A stretch of 32,901 bases of DNA. It comes from SIG299 sp964632165. GTDB taxonomy: Bacteria > Bacillota > Clostridia > Lachnospirales > Lachnospiraceae. Where the stretch lies: the NCBI GenBank assembly GCA_964632165.1, contig CAZWCZ010000022.1, forward strand, positions 1 through 32,901. The letters are read 5' to 3'. Within the stretch, counting starts at the first letter, position 1; each line of letters opens with the position of its first letter. This document shows positions 22,686-30,876 of the stretch, piece by piece. The notes under the pieces are model-generated. The model saw only the letters and a list, made by a program, of their open reading frames with translations. It was not told where the DNA came from and made no database searches. The position numbers and the translations under genes were made by a program.

Positions 22686-24695
22686 TTATTCTGCCTTGAA
22701 CAAATTCTCGTAATGAACAATATTAGCATACTGATACAGGTCTGCACTTACCAGATTATCCGGATAGTTCTTTAACTTGGAGCTGATCAGGTTATAAGAA
22801 CCCTGTCCCTTTAAGTATGCAATTGTCCAGAGATTTTCTTTATGGATCTCATAGATCTCTAAGTTGTATTTATCTCTTTCTGCAGAATCCGGAGTTGCTT
22901 CCCACTTCTTCCAGATCTCAACCAGTTTCGCCATATCTCCGGTAGGTTCTACACCCTTTTCACCATTGTTAGCTACCCATGTACCGAATTCACCATACCA
23001 TTCTGCCGCCTGCTGGATCGGAACAAACGGAGCTACACGGTCTCTCATGGAAAGACCTCCGATGGATGTATGCGGATCTAAAACCGCGGTCCATGTATTG
23101 TTGTCAATTTCACCGTCAAATGCTGCTACTTCAAATTCCTTGAATGCACATTTGATTCCTACTGCATTGTAATACTGCTCTAAAATCGGATACTCATTCT
23201 GAGCGCCGGAATCCAGATAAGCATAGAAAGTCAATAAGAAGTCAGAGCCGTCTGCGAAATCATAGAAGCCGTCTGCTCCCTTGACCAGTCCGCACTCTTC
23301 CAATAACTTCTTTGCTGTTTCTACATCATACTCCGTCCACTTCTTTTCCCATTCCTCATCATAACCAAAGTTTCCTTCGGACGGAGAACACTGACCCGGA
23401 TCCAGGAAACCGTAAGAAAGTAATTCAGAAACCTGTGTACGATCTACTGCAATGGAGATCGCCTGACGGAACTTAACATTATTAAATAATGTTGCATAAT
23501 TGCTGTCTGTATGTGTGTAGTTAAATGTAACCTTCACACTGCCCCAGTCAACACCGGCAAAAGTACGAAGCTCTGCTGCATTTCCCATATCAGAAAGGAT
23601 GGAAGAAATATCCTGCATTGCCACACTGATGATATCGATTTCACCGGAACGGAACATTAACTGATCCTGACCGTCTGCAGAAGTCTTATTAAACTGGATC
23701 GCATCGCAATACGGAAGCTGCTGTCCCTTTGCGTCAACCTTCCAGTAATAAGCGTTACGCTCCATGATACATGTCATATCATCTTTAGAATTGCCTTCTT
23801 TTAATACAAAAGAGTTTACTGTAGGGATACCGGATACGTTCCAGCAATAGTAAGCAACTGCCTTACCAAGATCTTTGATCGTAGCCTTGTCAATGCCCTT
23901 AGCCTGTGCGTTCTTTAATACATCTTCATCTGAAAGACCGGTTGCAGGCCAGTACTCATTTTCCACATAAATGGAATCCGGAATCAGGTCGTTTAAATAA
24001 TGGGAAGGAGCCCAGCACCACTTAAAGTCGCCATTCTCAATAAAGTCTGCAGGGAACTTAGGATTTTCGAATACCCACTTAACCGTAGTTTCATCTACCT
24101 TAATCAAAGTTGCCCACTTGTCATCGCCGTCCTTTAATGCTGTCCAGCTCTTCTTTGTATCGAAGTTGGTCAAATGGCACATATAATACCAGAATGTGAT
24201 ATCATCTGCATTAAAGTCATCACCATCCGACCACTTCATGCCCTCTCTTAAATGGAAGGTCCATTCTGTGTAATCATCATTATGCTCATAAGATTTGATT
24301 ACGTTAGGTACATAGGAGCCGTCCGTATTATAACGTACGATACTCTCCAATGTAGGTCTGGAAAGATCCCAGTTGCTACCGCCGCTGATCAGCTGAATCG
24401 TACCACCATATGTACCGATCTCCAATGTCTTTCCTGTTGCATCTGTCTGTGATACAAATACGTCATCCTTTACAGGAAGTCTGTCTGCTGCATCCCCACT
24501 GAGTGTCGGAGAACCTGTAAACGTCAATTCTTCTACCTGAACCGGCGTTGGTGTAGGTGTCGGTGTTCCCTCTTCTTCACCGGCCGGAGTCGGTGTCGGA
24601 GTCGGTGTCGTGTCATTTCCGCCGTTGCCTGTACAAGCACAAAGAGAAAGAACCATTGTACCTGCCATCAACAATGCAAGTAATCTTTTTTTCAT
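22686..24695 (-). CDS. Family 5 extracellular solute-binding lipoprotein
   Basis: 669 residues. Signal peptide MKKRLLALLMAGTMVLSLCAC with the lipid-modified Cys in LCAC, then a low-complexity linker made of two TPTPTPTP blocks separated by AGEEEG, which spaces the domain from the membrane. The remainder follows the SBP_bac_5 pattern: YNTDGSYVPNVIKSYE, WTFHLREGMKWSDGDDFNADDI, NVKFRQAISIAVDRTQV and the C-terminal IYEIHKENLWTI. Family 5 proteins bind peptides, nickel or, in several thermophiles and gut Bacillota, plant oligosaccharides. Aromatic residues are abundant (many Trp and Tyr), in keeping with a sugar ligand. Adjacent GH105 15 bp upstream supports an unsaturated uronyl oligosaccharide, but this is inference. 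GGAGG precedes the ATG. Confidence 0.9.
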   Translation of the reverse strand: MKKRLLALLMAGTMVLSLCACTGNGGNDTTPTPTPTPAGEEEGTPTPTPTPVQVEELTFTGSPTLSGDAADRLPVKDDVFVSQTDATGKTLEIGTYGGTIQLISGGSNWDLSRPTLESIVRYNTDGSYVPNVIKSYEHNDDYTEWTFHLREGMKWSDGDDFNADDITFWYYMCHLTNFDTKKSWTALKDGDDKWATLIKVDETTVKWVFENPKFPADFIENGDFKWCWAPSHYLNDLIPDSIYVENEYWPATGLSDEDVLKNAQAKGIDKATIKDLGKAVAYYCWNVSGIPTVNSFVLKEGNSKDDMTCIMERNAYYWKVDAKGQQLPYCDAIQFNKTSADGQDQLMFRSGEIDIISVAMQDISSILSDMGNAAELRTFAGVDWGSVKVTFNYTHTDSNYATLFNNVKFRQAISIAVDRTQVSELLSYGFLDPGQCSPSEGNFGYDEEWEKKWTEYDVETAKKLLEECGLVKGADGFYDFADGSDFLLTFYAYLDSGAQNEYPILEQYYNAVGIKCAFKEFEVAAFDGEIDNNTWTAVLDPHTSIGGLSMRDRVAPFVPIQQAAEWYGEFGTWVANNGEKGVEPTGDMAKLVEIWKKWEATPDSAERDKYNLEIYEIHKENLWTIAYLKGQGSYNLISSKLKNYPDNLVSADLYQYANIVHYENLFKAE

Positions 24696-24710
24696 AAAAA
24701 TACATCCTCC

Positions 24711-25787
24711 TTAAATAATCTCTAATAAAAATAAAATTGCCATTGCCTGTCCGTAAGGCATGGATTTTATCTCTATTTCTTTGTAAAACTGCTTTGTTTC
24801 GCGGCCCATTGCCGTACCATAAGATACCTGGTTCACAATACCATCTTCACTGATGTTTGCAAGAACAGGTTCCAGTGCCTTCATGGCGCAGGACTCGTAT
24901 TCTTTGTCGATCAGTCCGTCATGTACTGCCTTTAATATCCCGTAGGCAAATCCGCAGGTTGCACTGGTCTCCACATAAGACGTCGGATCATCGATCAGCG
25001 TATGCCACATTCCGGTCGGATCCTGAAATTTTCTTAAACTCTCCACCTGATTGTGCAAAGCCTCGATAAGGAACCGGCGAACCGCAGGCTCTACTTCGAT
25101 CATGCTCAGCAACTCCGGGATCGCTGCAGTCGCCCAGCTGTTTCCACGCCCCCATAAAGCTTCCACAAAATTGTGATTTCCGTGGAATGTGAACCCATGG
25201 AACCAGAGTCCTGTCTTCTTGTCTGCCAGATACTTAATATGTAAAAGGAACTGGTATTTCGCTTCTTCTACCCATTCCTTATTACCAAAGATCACACCGC
25301 ACTTCGCCAAAAACAGCACCGACATGAATAATGTGTCATCCCAAAGTTCCTGGTCATTCAGCGTATCAGATGTCAGATGCTGAAAACCGCCCTCCTTCGT
25401 CTTTGGCAGGCCGTGCATCAGCCATTCTGCCCATTCTTTACAAAGCTCTCCGTATCTTTCGTCTTTTGTATGATCATACACAAAAGCGAGTGTAAGCATA
25501 GGTGCCGTCGTATTTACATTCTTTGCCGGAAGCCCGATCCCAAGCTGTCTTTCATAATATTTCAGCAGAATGTCCAGATATTTCTGTTCCCCGGTGCGTT
25601 CGAACATTTTCCACATGCCATACAATCCGACTCCCTGAGTCCACTCCCAAAACCTATATTTGTTAATATCATCACCGGCAAGGTTTCTGGTCTGCATTCC
25701 CTGTAAAAAACCGTCATCCTCTTCATACAATACTTTCTGGAAACTCTCCAACAGCAGTTCCAGCTTTTTTTCTGCCTGTGCCTTCAT
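24711..25787 (-). CDS. GH105 unsaturated uronyl hydrolase, transporter-linked
   Basis: 358 residues from ATG 25787, which has GGGAGG nine bases upstream; the longer frame to 25823 lacks a site. It has the GH105 barrel pattern and the catalytic region ELWDDTLFMSVLFLAKCG (Asp150 or Asp151), HGFTFHGNHNFVEALWGRGNSW read in two parts around NFVEALWGRGN, then MWHTLIDDPTSYVETSAT and the C-terminal MPYGQAMAILFLLE. It is clearly different from the other GH105 protein in this window, so the two probably take different unsaturated oligosaccharides. No signal peptide, so it would act on imported substrates. First gene of the operon, 15 bp before the solute-binding protein; this placement is the best clue to what the transporter imports. 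Confidence 0.92.
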   Translation of the reverse strand: MKAQAEKKLELLLESFQKVLYEEDDGFLQGMQTRNLAGDDINKYRFWEWTQGVGLYGMWKMFERTGEQKYLDILLKYYERQLGIGLPAKNVNTTAPMLTLAFVYDHTKDERYGELCKEWAEWLMHGLPKTKEGGFQHLTSDTLNDQELWDDTLFMSVLFLAKCGVIFGNKEWVEEAKYQFLLHIKYLADKKTGLWFHGFTFHGNHNFVEALWGRGNSWATAAIPELLSMIEVEPAVRRFLIEALHNQVESLRKFQDPTGMWHTLIDDPTSYVETSATCGFAYGILKAVHDGLIDKEYESCAMKALEPVLANISEDGIVNQVSYGTAMGRETKQFYKEIEIKSMPYGQAMAILFLLEII

Positions 25788-25873
25788 GTCACTATCCTCC
25801 CGAGTCCCAAATCCACAATTCAAAAAGGTTTTTGTGCAATTTTACTCTTTTACTGCCTCTTTTTTGTATTTCC

Positions 25874-25902
25874 ATTGTAACAAATGCCCTATCTCTATGC
25901 AA
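25874..25902 (-). promoter_or_regulatory. Promoter of the GH105-transporter operon
   Basis: Minus strand: -35 TTGCAT (25902-25897), 17-bp spacer, -10 TACAAT (25879-25874) preceded by TGT, an extended -10. Start near 25867 gives an ~80-nt leader. Its -35 and that of the divergent araC-type promoter are mirror images (ATGCAA and TTGCAT on plus) 30 bp apart, leaving room for a shared operator. Confidence 0.75.
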
Positions 25903-25932
25903 CGCATTATTTGTCAATTTTCACTCAAAATA

Positions 25933-25961
25933 TTGCATTTCTTGCTTTTCTGTGTTATAAA
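25933..25961 (+). promoter_or_regulatory. Promoter of the AraC-type regulator
   Basis: -35 TTGCAT (25933-25938), 17-bp spacer, -10 TATAAA (25956-25961) preceded by TGT. This gives an ~100-nt leader. A second hexamer TATAAT at 25990-25995 has only a weak -35 and is a possible secondary start. Confidence 0.7.
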
Positions 25962-26067
25962 TATGTCAAATATGAAATTCTTTTTGCGATATAATTTATC
26001 AAAATTAGATATTTTTCAGATGCATTTTATAAAAATCCACTATTTAAAAAGCAAAAAAGGAGAACTT

Positions 26068-26952
26068 ATGTTATTGGACAACCTTGTTTTATATGAAAAA
26101 AGTTTTGTTACCGAAATCGGAACTCCGAATCAGGAGGTTTATTTCCTTTTCGACTACGATGACCGTTCTGCAGACATCAACATGGAGTTTCAGCATTTCC
26201 ACCGTTTTTATGAAATCCATATCCTTTTGGACAAGGAAGCTAACCATCTCATAGAAGGGAATATGTTTCACTTAAAGAACTTTGATATCACTCTGCTCTC
26301 TCCCGGCATCCTGCACAAATCCGAATATCCGGACGGTCCCGCAGTCAAGCGGCTGATCATTGATTTTTGCATGCCGGTTGCCGAACACTCCTCTGTGCAA
26401 AATGACTTTCAAAAAGTCCTGTCCGTCTTCCGTTCCGATACCCCGATCTACCGATTTGAGCGTGAAGTACAGGATGAGCTTGCTGCCTGTCTGAACAACA
26501 TCTTTCATACCTGCAAAAGCGATTCAGACATCAAAAGTCTCCGGCTGCATTCTGCCCTGATTTCTTTCCTTACCTGCCTTTACAGGCACAAAGGAGAAAA
26601 CATTTACAACAACCGCAGCGAAGACAGCCTGACTTCTAAAATATACTGCATCACTTCCTACATCCATTCCCACTTTGCGGAAGATCTGTCGCTAGAAGAA
26701 TTATCCCGACAGTTTTATATCAGTACCTATTACCTTTCTCATCAGTTTAAGCTTATCACCGGATTTACCATTACCAATTACATCCAGATGACACGCATAC
26801 GTAATGCACAGCAGATGCTCCTGTCTGATGATAAAAAGATCACAGAGATCGCAGAGTTGTGCGGTTTTAACAGTTTTTCGCAGTTTAATCGCGTATTTCA
26901 TAAAGTATGCGGCATTTCTCCAAGTAAGTTCAAGGAAAATGCCCGACGATAA
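26068..26952 (+). CDS. AraC family transcriptional regulator
   Basis: 294 residues from ATG 26068, which follows AAAAGGAGAACTT; the frame stays open upstream but that part overlaps both divergent promoters. The N-terminal ~160 residues are a cupin-like sensor (FHRFYEIHILLDKEANHLIEGN split around EIHILL, then LLSPGILHKSEYPDG), typical of AraC proteins that bind sugars. The C-terminal ~100 residues contain two helix-turn-helix motifs: SLEELSRQFYISTYYLSHQFK and ITEIAELCGFNSFSQFNRVFHK, ending in GISPSKFKENARR. Divergent from the GH105-transporter operon, so it very likely activates that operon when its oligosaccharide is present, and possibly the separate GH105 gene. Confidence 0.93.
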   Translation: MLLDNLVLYEKSFVTEIGTPNQEVYFLFDYDDRSADINMEFQHFHRFYEIHILLDKEANHLIEGNMFHLKNFDITLLSPGILHKSEYPDGPAVKRLIIDFCMPVAEHSSVQNDFQKVLSVFRSDTPIYRFEREVQDELAACLNNIFHTCKSDSDIKSLRLHSALISFLTCLYRHKGENIYNNRSEDSLTSKIYCITSYIHSHFAEDLSLEELSRQFYISTYYLSHQFKLITGFTITNYIQMTRIRNAQQMLLSDDKKITEIAELCGFNSFSQFNRVFHKVCGISPSKFKENARR

Positions 26953-26953
26953 T

Positions 26954-27005
26954 AAAGGTCTGTATACCGATGTTACCTTCCCGCAACGTCGGCATACAGA
27001 CCTTT
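26954..27005. terminator. Bidirectional terminator between araC-type gene and iolE
   Basis: Two 21-bp arms (26954-26974 and 26985-27005) match at 19 positions; outer part AAAGGTCTGTAT pairs with ATACAGACCTTT. It begins one base after the regulator's stop. T-runs are short on both sides (CCTTTCAAAATT, CCTTTATTATT), so efficiency may rest on the very stable stem. Confidence 0.75.
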
Positions 27006-27035
27006 CAAAATTACATCTCAGATTTCCGCTCTGTT

Positions 27036-27932
27036 TTATAATCCTGTTTTTTCTGCAATATATGCTCTTGCCATCTTTGCATAGCGGAACGGATTTGCCT
27101 TTGCCGGATCCTGCTCTGCTTCTACCAAAAGCCACCCTTCATACTGCATTTCATCCAGTGCACGGAATATAGGCTCAAAATCCACGCATCCGTCCCCCGG
27201 GACCGTAAACACGCCTTCTCTTACTGCTTTCAGGAAGGACCATTTTCCTTCTTCCGCACGCTGACGCACTTCCGGACGGACATCTTTTAAGTGGACATGA
27301 CCTATTCTTTCCGGATATTTCTTCAGAATATACATTGGATCTTCTCCCGAAAACGTAAAATGTCCGGTATCGTAGCAAAGAAATACCAGTTCCGGATCGG
27401 TATTATCCATCAGGCGTTCTGTTTCTTCTATTGTCTGCACTCCGGTTCCCATATGATGATGGAAACAGAGCTTAAATCCCCTGTCTTTTGCCGCTTTTCC
27501 GAGGCGGTTCAAGCCGTCACACAGTTTCTTCCATTCTTCCTCCGTAAAATGTACCTTGCAATCATAAATGGAAAGTTCTTCCTTTCCCTGCACGGAATAA
27601 CTCTGTTCAGAAACATTGATTCTGTCTGCCCCCATTGTTCCAAGGTATTCCAGCTCCTTTAAAAATTCCGCTTCTGTTTCTTCATACGGTCTTGTTGCAA
27701 GAAACGACGAAAACCATTTGCTCACTATGCGCATTCCCCGCAGTTCCAGTGCCTCTTTCAATACACTTGTGTCCTTCGGATATTTATTTCCGACTTCGCT
27801 TCCTGTAAACCCTGCCAGTGCCATTTCACTGATGCACTGTTCAAATGTGTTTTCTCCTCCTAATGCCGGCATATCGTCGTTTGTCCAGCCGATTGGCGCA
27901 ATTCCCAATTTTACCTTATCCTTGTTCAGCAT
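27036..27932 (-). CDS. iolE: myo-Inosose-2 dehydratase IolE
   Basis: 298 residues, a xylose-isomerase-like TIM barrel. It dehydrates 2-keto-myo-inositol (scyllo-inosose) to the trihydroxycyclohexane dione. It follows the IolE pattern closely: start KLGIAPIGWTNDDMPALGG, then SEQSYSVQG, CFHHHMGTGVQTIEETERLMD in two overlapping parts around HHHMGTG, LCYDTGHFTFSG, HVHLKDVR, GVFTVPGDGCVDF and the end VEAEQDPAKANPF. The metal-site Glu, Asp and His residues of these segments are all kept. AAGGAGAAGG precedes ATG 27932. Third and last gene of iolB-iolD-iolE, 56 bp after iolD. Confidence 0.95.
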   Translation of the reverse strand: MLNKDKVKLGIAPIGWTNDDMPALGGENTFEQCISEMALAGFTGSEVGNKYPKDTSVLKEALELRGMRIVSKWFSSFLATRPYEETEAEFLKELEYLGTMGADRINVSEQSYSVQGKEELSIYDCKVHFTEEEWKKLCDGLNRLGKAAKDRGFKLCFHHHMGTGVQTIEETERLMDNTDPELVFLCYDTGHFTFSGEDPMYILKKYPERIGHVHLKDVRPEVRQRAEEGKWSFLKAVREGVFTVPGDGCVDFEPIFRALDEMQYEGWLLVEAEQDPAKANPFRYAKMARAYIAEKTGL

Positions 27933-27988
27933 ACATCCTTCTCCTTGTTTTCTTATTATTACATGGTTCCATTCGCTTTCCCATGCAT

Positions 27989-29917
27989 TTAATACATTTT
28001 TGCCCCTGCAAGATGTTCCATCCGATTCTCGTAACTTTCATGGATCTTTTCATTCGTCCCGCTGTCGCCAAGTCCTACATGCCACCAGGAAAGATACCCA
28101 TCCGTCATCGTTTTCGGAAGTACCTTGATATCGATCAGCACCGATTTTGTGTCTTTCTTTGCTGCTTCCAGTGCTTCTTCCAATTCCTGAATCGTCGTCG
28201 CCGTATACCCCTGCATTCCATATCCTCTTGCAATCATCGCAAAATCCGTAGGAATCAATCCGCCGTTCTGCTTTCCTTCCTCCGTACGATAACGGAACAT
28301 CGTCGCAAGGCTTCTCACGCCGTTTGACATCTGCAGATTATTGATACAGCCAAATCCGCAGTTATCAAACAAAAGAACTGTGATCTTCTTTCCTTCCTGC
28401 AATGAAGTAGCCATTTCTGAATGCAGCATCATAAAAGCACCGTCTCCAACCATCGCATAAACCGGCTGTTCCGGTTTCGCAAGCTTTGCTCCGAACGCGG
28501 CACAGATTTCATACCCCATACAGGAAAATCCGTATTCCATATGATAAGAGTCTTTTTCTTCCGTTGTCCACATCCGCTGCAGATCACCCGGAAGGCTTCC
28601 GGAAGCACCAACTACAATGGCATTTTTCTCAATATGTTTTCTGACTGCACCTATGGCAGCTGTCTGCGTGATCACACCTCCGATCGTTTTTCTGTATTCT
28701 TCCAGCACCCCCGGTTCCATAGCCTTGATCAAAGGCTGATACTCCTTTGTATATTCCGTGGAAACGAGAAAACTCATTTCTTTTTCCCAATCCGCCTTTG
28801 CTTCTTCAATTTCCGTTGTGTATCCGCTGCGGTAATCAAAGGCTGCAAGTTCTGCCGCCAACGCATCCACAGCGATCTTTGCATCTCCGACTACCGGACA
28901 GGCATCCAGTTTTAATCCATGGAATCTTGATATATTGACCATGACAAACTCTGCTTCCGGATTGGAAAACAGTTCTTTTGACCCGGTAGTAAAATCACTG
29001 AGTCTTGTACCGATACCGATAATGACATCCGCTTCTCTTGCCAGTCGGTTTGCCGCAAGATTTCCTGTCACTCCGAGTCCTCCCAGGTTCAGCGGATGAG
29101 ACGATGGTGTCACGCTCTTGCCGGACTGTGTTTCACAATACGGAATATGAAACTGTTCGCAAAAATCGGTCACACTCTGCCCTGCTTCCGAATAGCGCAC
29201 TCCGCCTCCAAGGATCACTAACGGTTTTTTCTTGCTTTGTATCTTTTTTGCTGCCTCCGTTACTTCATCCAGATCCGGCACCTGTCTTAAAATCCGGAAT
29301 ACTCTTTTCTTGAAAAACTCTGCCGGGAAATCAAAAGTTTCTCCCTGTACATCCTGCGGAAGAGAAATACATACTCCTCCGGTATCTTTCGGATCCGTCA
29401 GTACCCGCATTGCATTTAACAATGCACTCATCACCTGTTCCGGCCGATGGACTCTGTCCCAATACTTTGCAACCGGTCGGAAAGCATCGCTTGTTGTGAT
29501 CGACATGTCGTGCAGCCGCTCTATCTGCTGCAGAACCGGATCCGGCTGTCTTGTTGCAAAAGAATCTCCGGTAAATACAAGCAGCGGAACATTGTTTACC
29601 GTTGCGTCTGCAACCGCAGTTACCATATTGGCAGCCCCCGGTCCTATGGATGATGCGCACGCTATGATCTTTCTCCGATTATTCTGCTTAGCAAACCCCG
29701 CTGCGGCATGTGCCATTCCCTGCTCATTCCGTCCCTGATAAACCCTGAGTTTCCCCGGATCTTCTTCCAACGCCTGACCGATGCCAAGCACAATACCATG
29801 TCCAAAGATTGTGAAGATCCCGTCCACAAATTTTTCCTCTGTCCCATCAAGCGATACATACTGCTGATCCAGGAATCTGACGATCGCCTGACCTACTGTC
29901 ATTCTTATTTTTTCCAT
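27989..29917 (-). CDS. iolD: Trihydroxycyclohexane-1,2-dione hydrolase IolD (ThDP-dependent)
   Basis: 642 residues from ATG 29917, which has GAGG seven bases upstream; the longer frame would overlap iolB. A thiamine-diphosphate enzyme of the acetolactate-synthase fold that opens the inositol-derived ring, giving 5-deoxy-glucuronate. The catalytic Glu is in GRNEQGMAHAAAGFAKQ; the ThDP-magnesium motif runs from GDGAFMMLHSEMA to FDNCGFGCINN. The middle domain has GGGVRYSEAG. IolD-specific features are the extra N-terminal segment (SLDGTEEKFVDGIFTIFGHG, read around the FTIFGHG core) and the C-terminal YLSWWHVGLGDSG. It sits 14 bp after iolB and 56 bp before iolE. Confidence 0.95.
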   Translation of the reverse strand: MEKIRMTVGQAIVRFLDQQYVSLDGTEEKFVDGIFTIFGHGIVLGIGQALEEDPGKLRVYQGRNEQGMAHAAAGFAKQNNRRKIIACASSIGPGAANMVTAVADATVNNVPLLVFTGDSFATRQPDPVLQQIERLHDMSITTSDAFRPVAKYWDRVHRPEQVMSALLNAMRVLTDPKDTGGVCISLPQDVQGETFDFPAEFFKKRVFRILRQVPDLDEVTEAAKKIQSKKKPLVILGGGVRYSEAGQSVTDFCEQFHIPYCETQSGKSVTPSSHPLNLGGLGVTGNLAANRLAREADVIIGIGTRLSDFTTGSKELFSNPEAEFVMVNISRFHGLKLDACPVVGDAKIAVDALAAELAAFDYRSGYTTEIEEAKADWEKEMSFLVSTEYTKEYQPLIKAMEPGVLEEYRKTIGGVITQTAAIGAVRKHIEKNAIVVGASGSLPGDLQRMWTTEEKDSYHMEYGFSCMGYEICAAFGAKLAKPEQPVYAMVGDGAFMMLHSEMATSLQEGKKITVLLFDNCGFGCINNLQMSNGVRSLATMFRYRTEEGKQNGGLIPTDFAMIARGYGMQGYTATTIQELEEALEAAKKDTKSVLIDIKVLPKTMTDGYLSWWHVGLGDSGTNEKIHESYENRMEHLAGAKMY

Positions 29918-29931
29918 ACCATTCCTCATTT

Positions 29932-30699
29932 CTATGTATCCAACAGCCATGTGTGCACCGGATCATTTTCTCTGGTCGTCCACGGATTTCCGTCCAGATG
30001 ACGGATCATCCAGCAATAATACATGTTATATCCAGGTGCTGCCGTCTGCGGATGTGTCAGTCCCCCCGGAATGCATGCCGCACTTCCGTCCGTTACTTTA
30101 AATACATCATCCCCAATAAAGCATCCTCCGAACCCCTGTGGTTTCTCAAATTTATAATAATAAACTTCCGGCTGCGGATGTGAATGCGGAATATAACTCG
30201 ACCAGCGTCCGGCTTTTGTGATCACTTCTCCGCAGACCATATTGGAATATGGCGCATTCTGATAATCAAAGATTGTCAGTACTTCTCTTTTTGCCGTTCC
30301 TTCCCACTGTTTTTCTCCCATTACCTCGATCTTGCACTCCTGCGGTGTATAAAAGACGGTTTCGAATATTCTCTCGTTCTCTGTCATCTGAACAAGTATT
30401 TCACTGTCCTCTTCTGCCGTTACCGCTGCCTTTTTCTCTTTGCACATATGCAGGCAGTACGGAGCGTCTTCAAACACGTTTCTTCTGGCAGCGATCACGT
30501 TGTTATCTGCATAAGAAAAAACAACCTTTCCTTCCAGCAAAAGTATTGCTGCTTCTTTGTCCGTTTCCAAAACCGTTACGGTCTCTCCTTTTTTCAGCCG
30601 GTGTACCGTGATATCCATTAACATATCCGCATGTACCCCATTCATCTGCGTAACCGTCTTTTTCCCGTCCTGCCCAAATTTCAAGCGTTCAAATACCAT
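29932..30699 (-). CDS. iolB: 5-Deoxy-glucuronate isomerase IolB
   Basis: 255 residues, a bicupin fold. It isomerises 5-deoxy-glucuronate to 2-deoxy-5-keto-gluconate, the step after IolD. Family markers: SYIPHSHPQPEVYYYKF (metal-binding His and Glu), PQGFGG, IPGGLTHPQTAAPGYNMYYCW and the terminal MIRHLDGNPWTTREND. TAGGAG lies eight bases before ATG 30699, and a second GGAGG further up has no start codon. First gene of the three-gene iol run. Kinase, aldolase and inositol dehydrogenase genes (iolC, iolJ, iolG) are not in the window, so they must be elsewhere or be missing. Confidence 0.94.
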   Translation of the reverse strand: MVFERLKFGQDGKKTVTQMNGVHADMLMDITVHRLKKGETVTVLETDKEAAILLLEGKVVFSYADNNVIAARRNVFEDAPYCLHMCKEKKAAVTAEEDSEILVQMTENERIFETVFYTPQECKIEVMGEKQWEGTAKREVLTIFDYQNAPYSNMVCGEVITKAGRWSSYIPHSHPQPEVYYYKFEKPQGFGGCFIGDDVFKVTDGSAACIPGGLTHPQTAAPGYNMYYCWMIRHLDGNPWTTRENDPVHTWLLDT

Positions 30700-30876
30700 A
30701 TCCGATTCTCCTATTTTTCTTTATTTGTTTCCTCCAAAAATCCGTGTTTTCAACTTGTACAGCGATTCACAAAGTTACAAACAATAATAATCCCTTAACT
30801 GGCATTATTTCTGAATCGCAAGAATACTTCTTATAGACTGCGATTACACATTTCATTATGATCGCAGTCTGACAAA
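30700..30876. other. Gap between iolB and the peptide gene, with repeated GCGATT elements
   Basis: I find no gene and no convincing -35/-10 pair for iolB here. The stretch carries the heptamer GCGATTC at 30762-30768 and its inverse GAATCGC at 30813-30819, and GCGAT again in both arms of the hairpin at 30835-30870. Such a cluster of matching half-sites in front of a catabolic operon could be regulator binding; the arms of the hairpin may alternatively end the peptide transcript. Confidence 0.4.
30835..30870. terminator. Hairpin downstream of the Cys-rich peptide gene
   Basis: Perfect 10-bp inverted repeat AGACTGCGAT (30835-30844) and ATCGCAGTCT (30861-30870) with a 16-nt loop, starting six bases after the peptide stop on the minus strand. 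No long T-run follows (ATAAGAAGTATTCTT), so it may be a weak terminator, an mRNA-stabilising 3' hairpin, or an operator for iolB. Confidence 0.5.

Noticed and set aside
24540..24610. Repeated ACACCGAC-like units as a possible microsatellite or regulatory repeat
   Set aside because: They encode the two Thr-Pro linker blocks after the lipobox of the solute-binding protein, a common low-complexity spacer; length variation remains possible but is not shown.
25660..26067. 136-residue N-terminal extension of the AraC-type regulator
   Set aside because: It overlaps the end of the divergent GH105 gene and both promoters; ATG 26068 follows AAAAGGAG and gives the normal AraC length.
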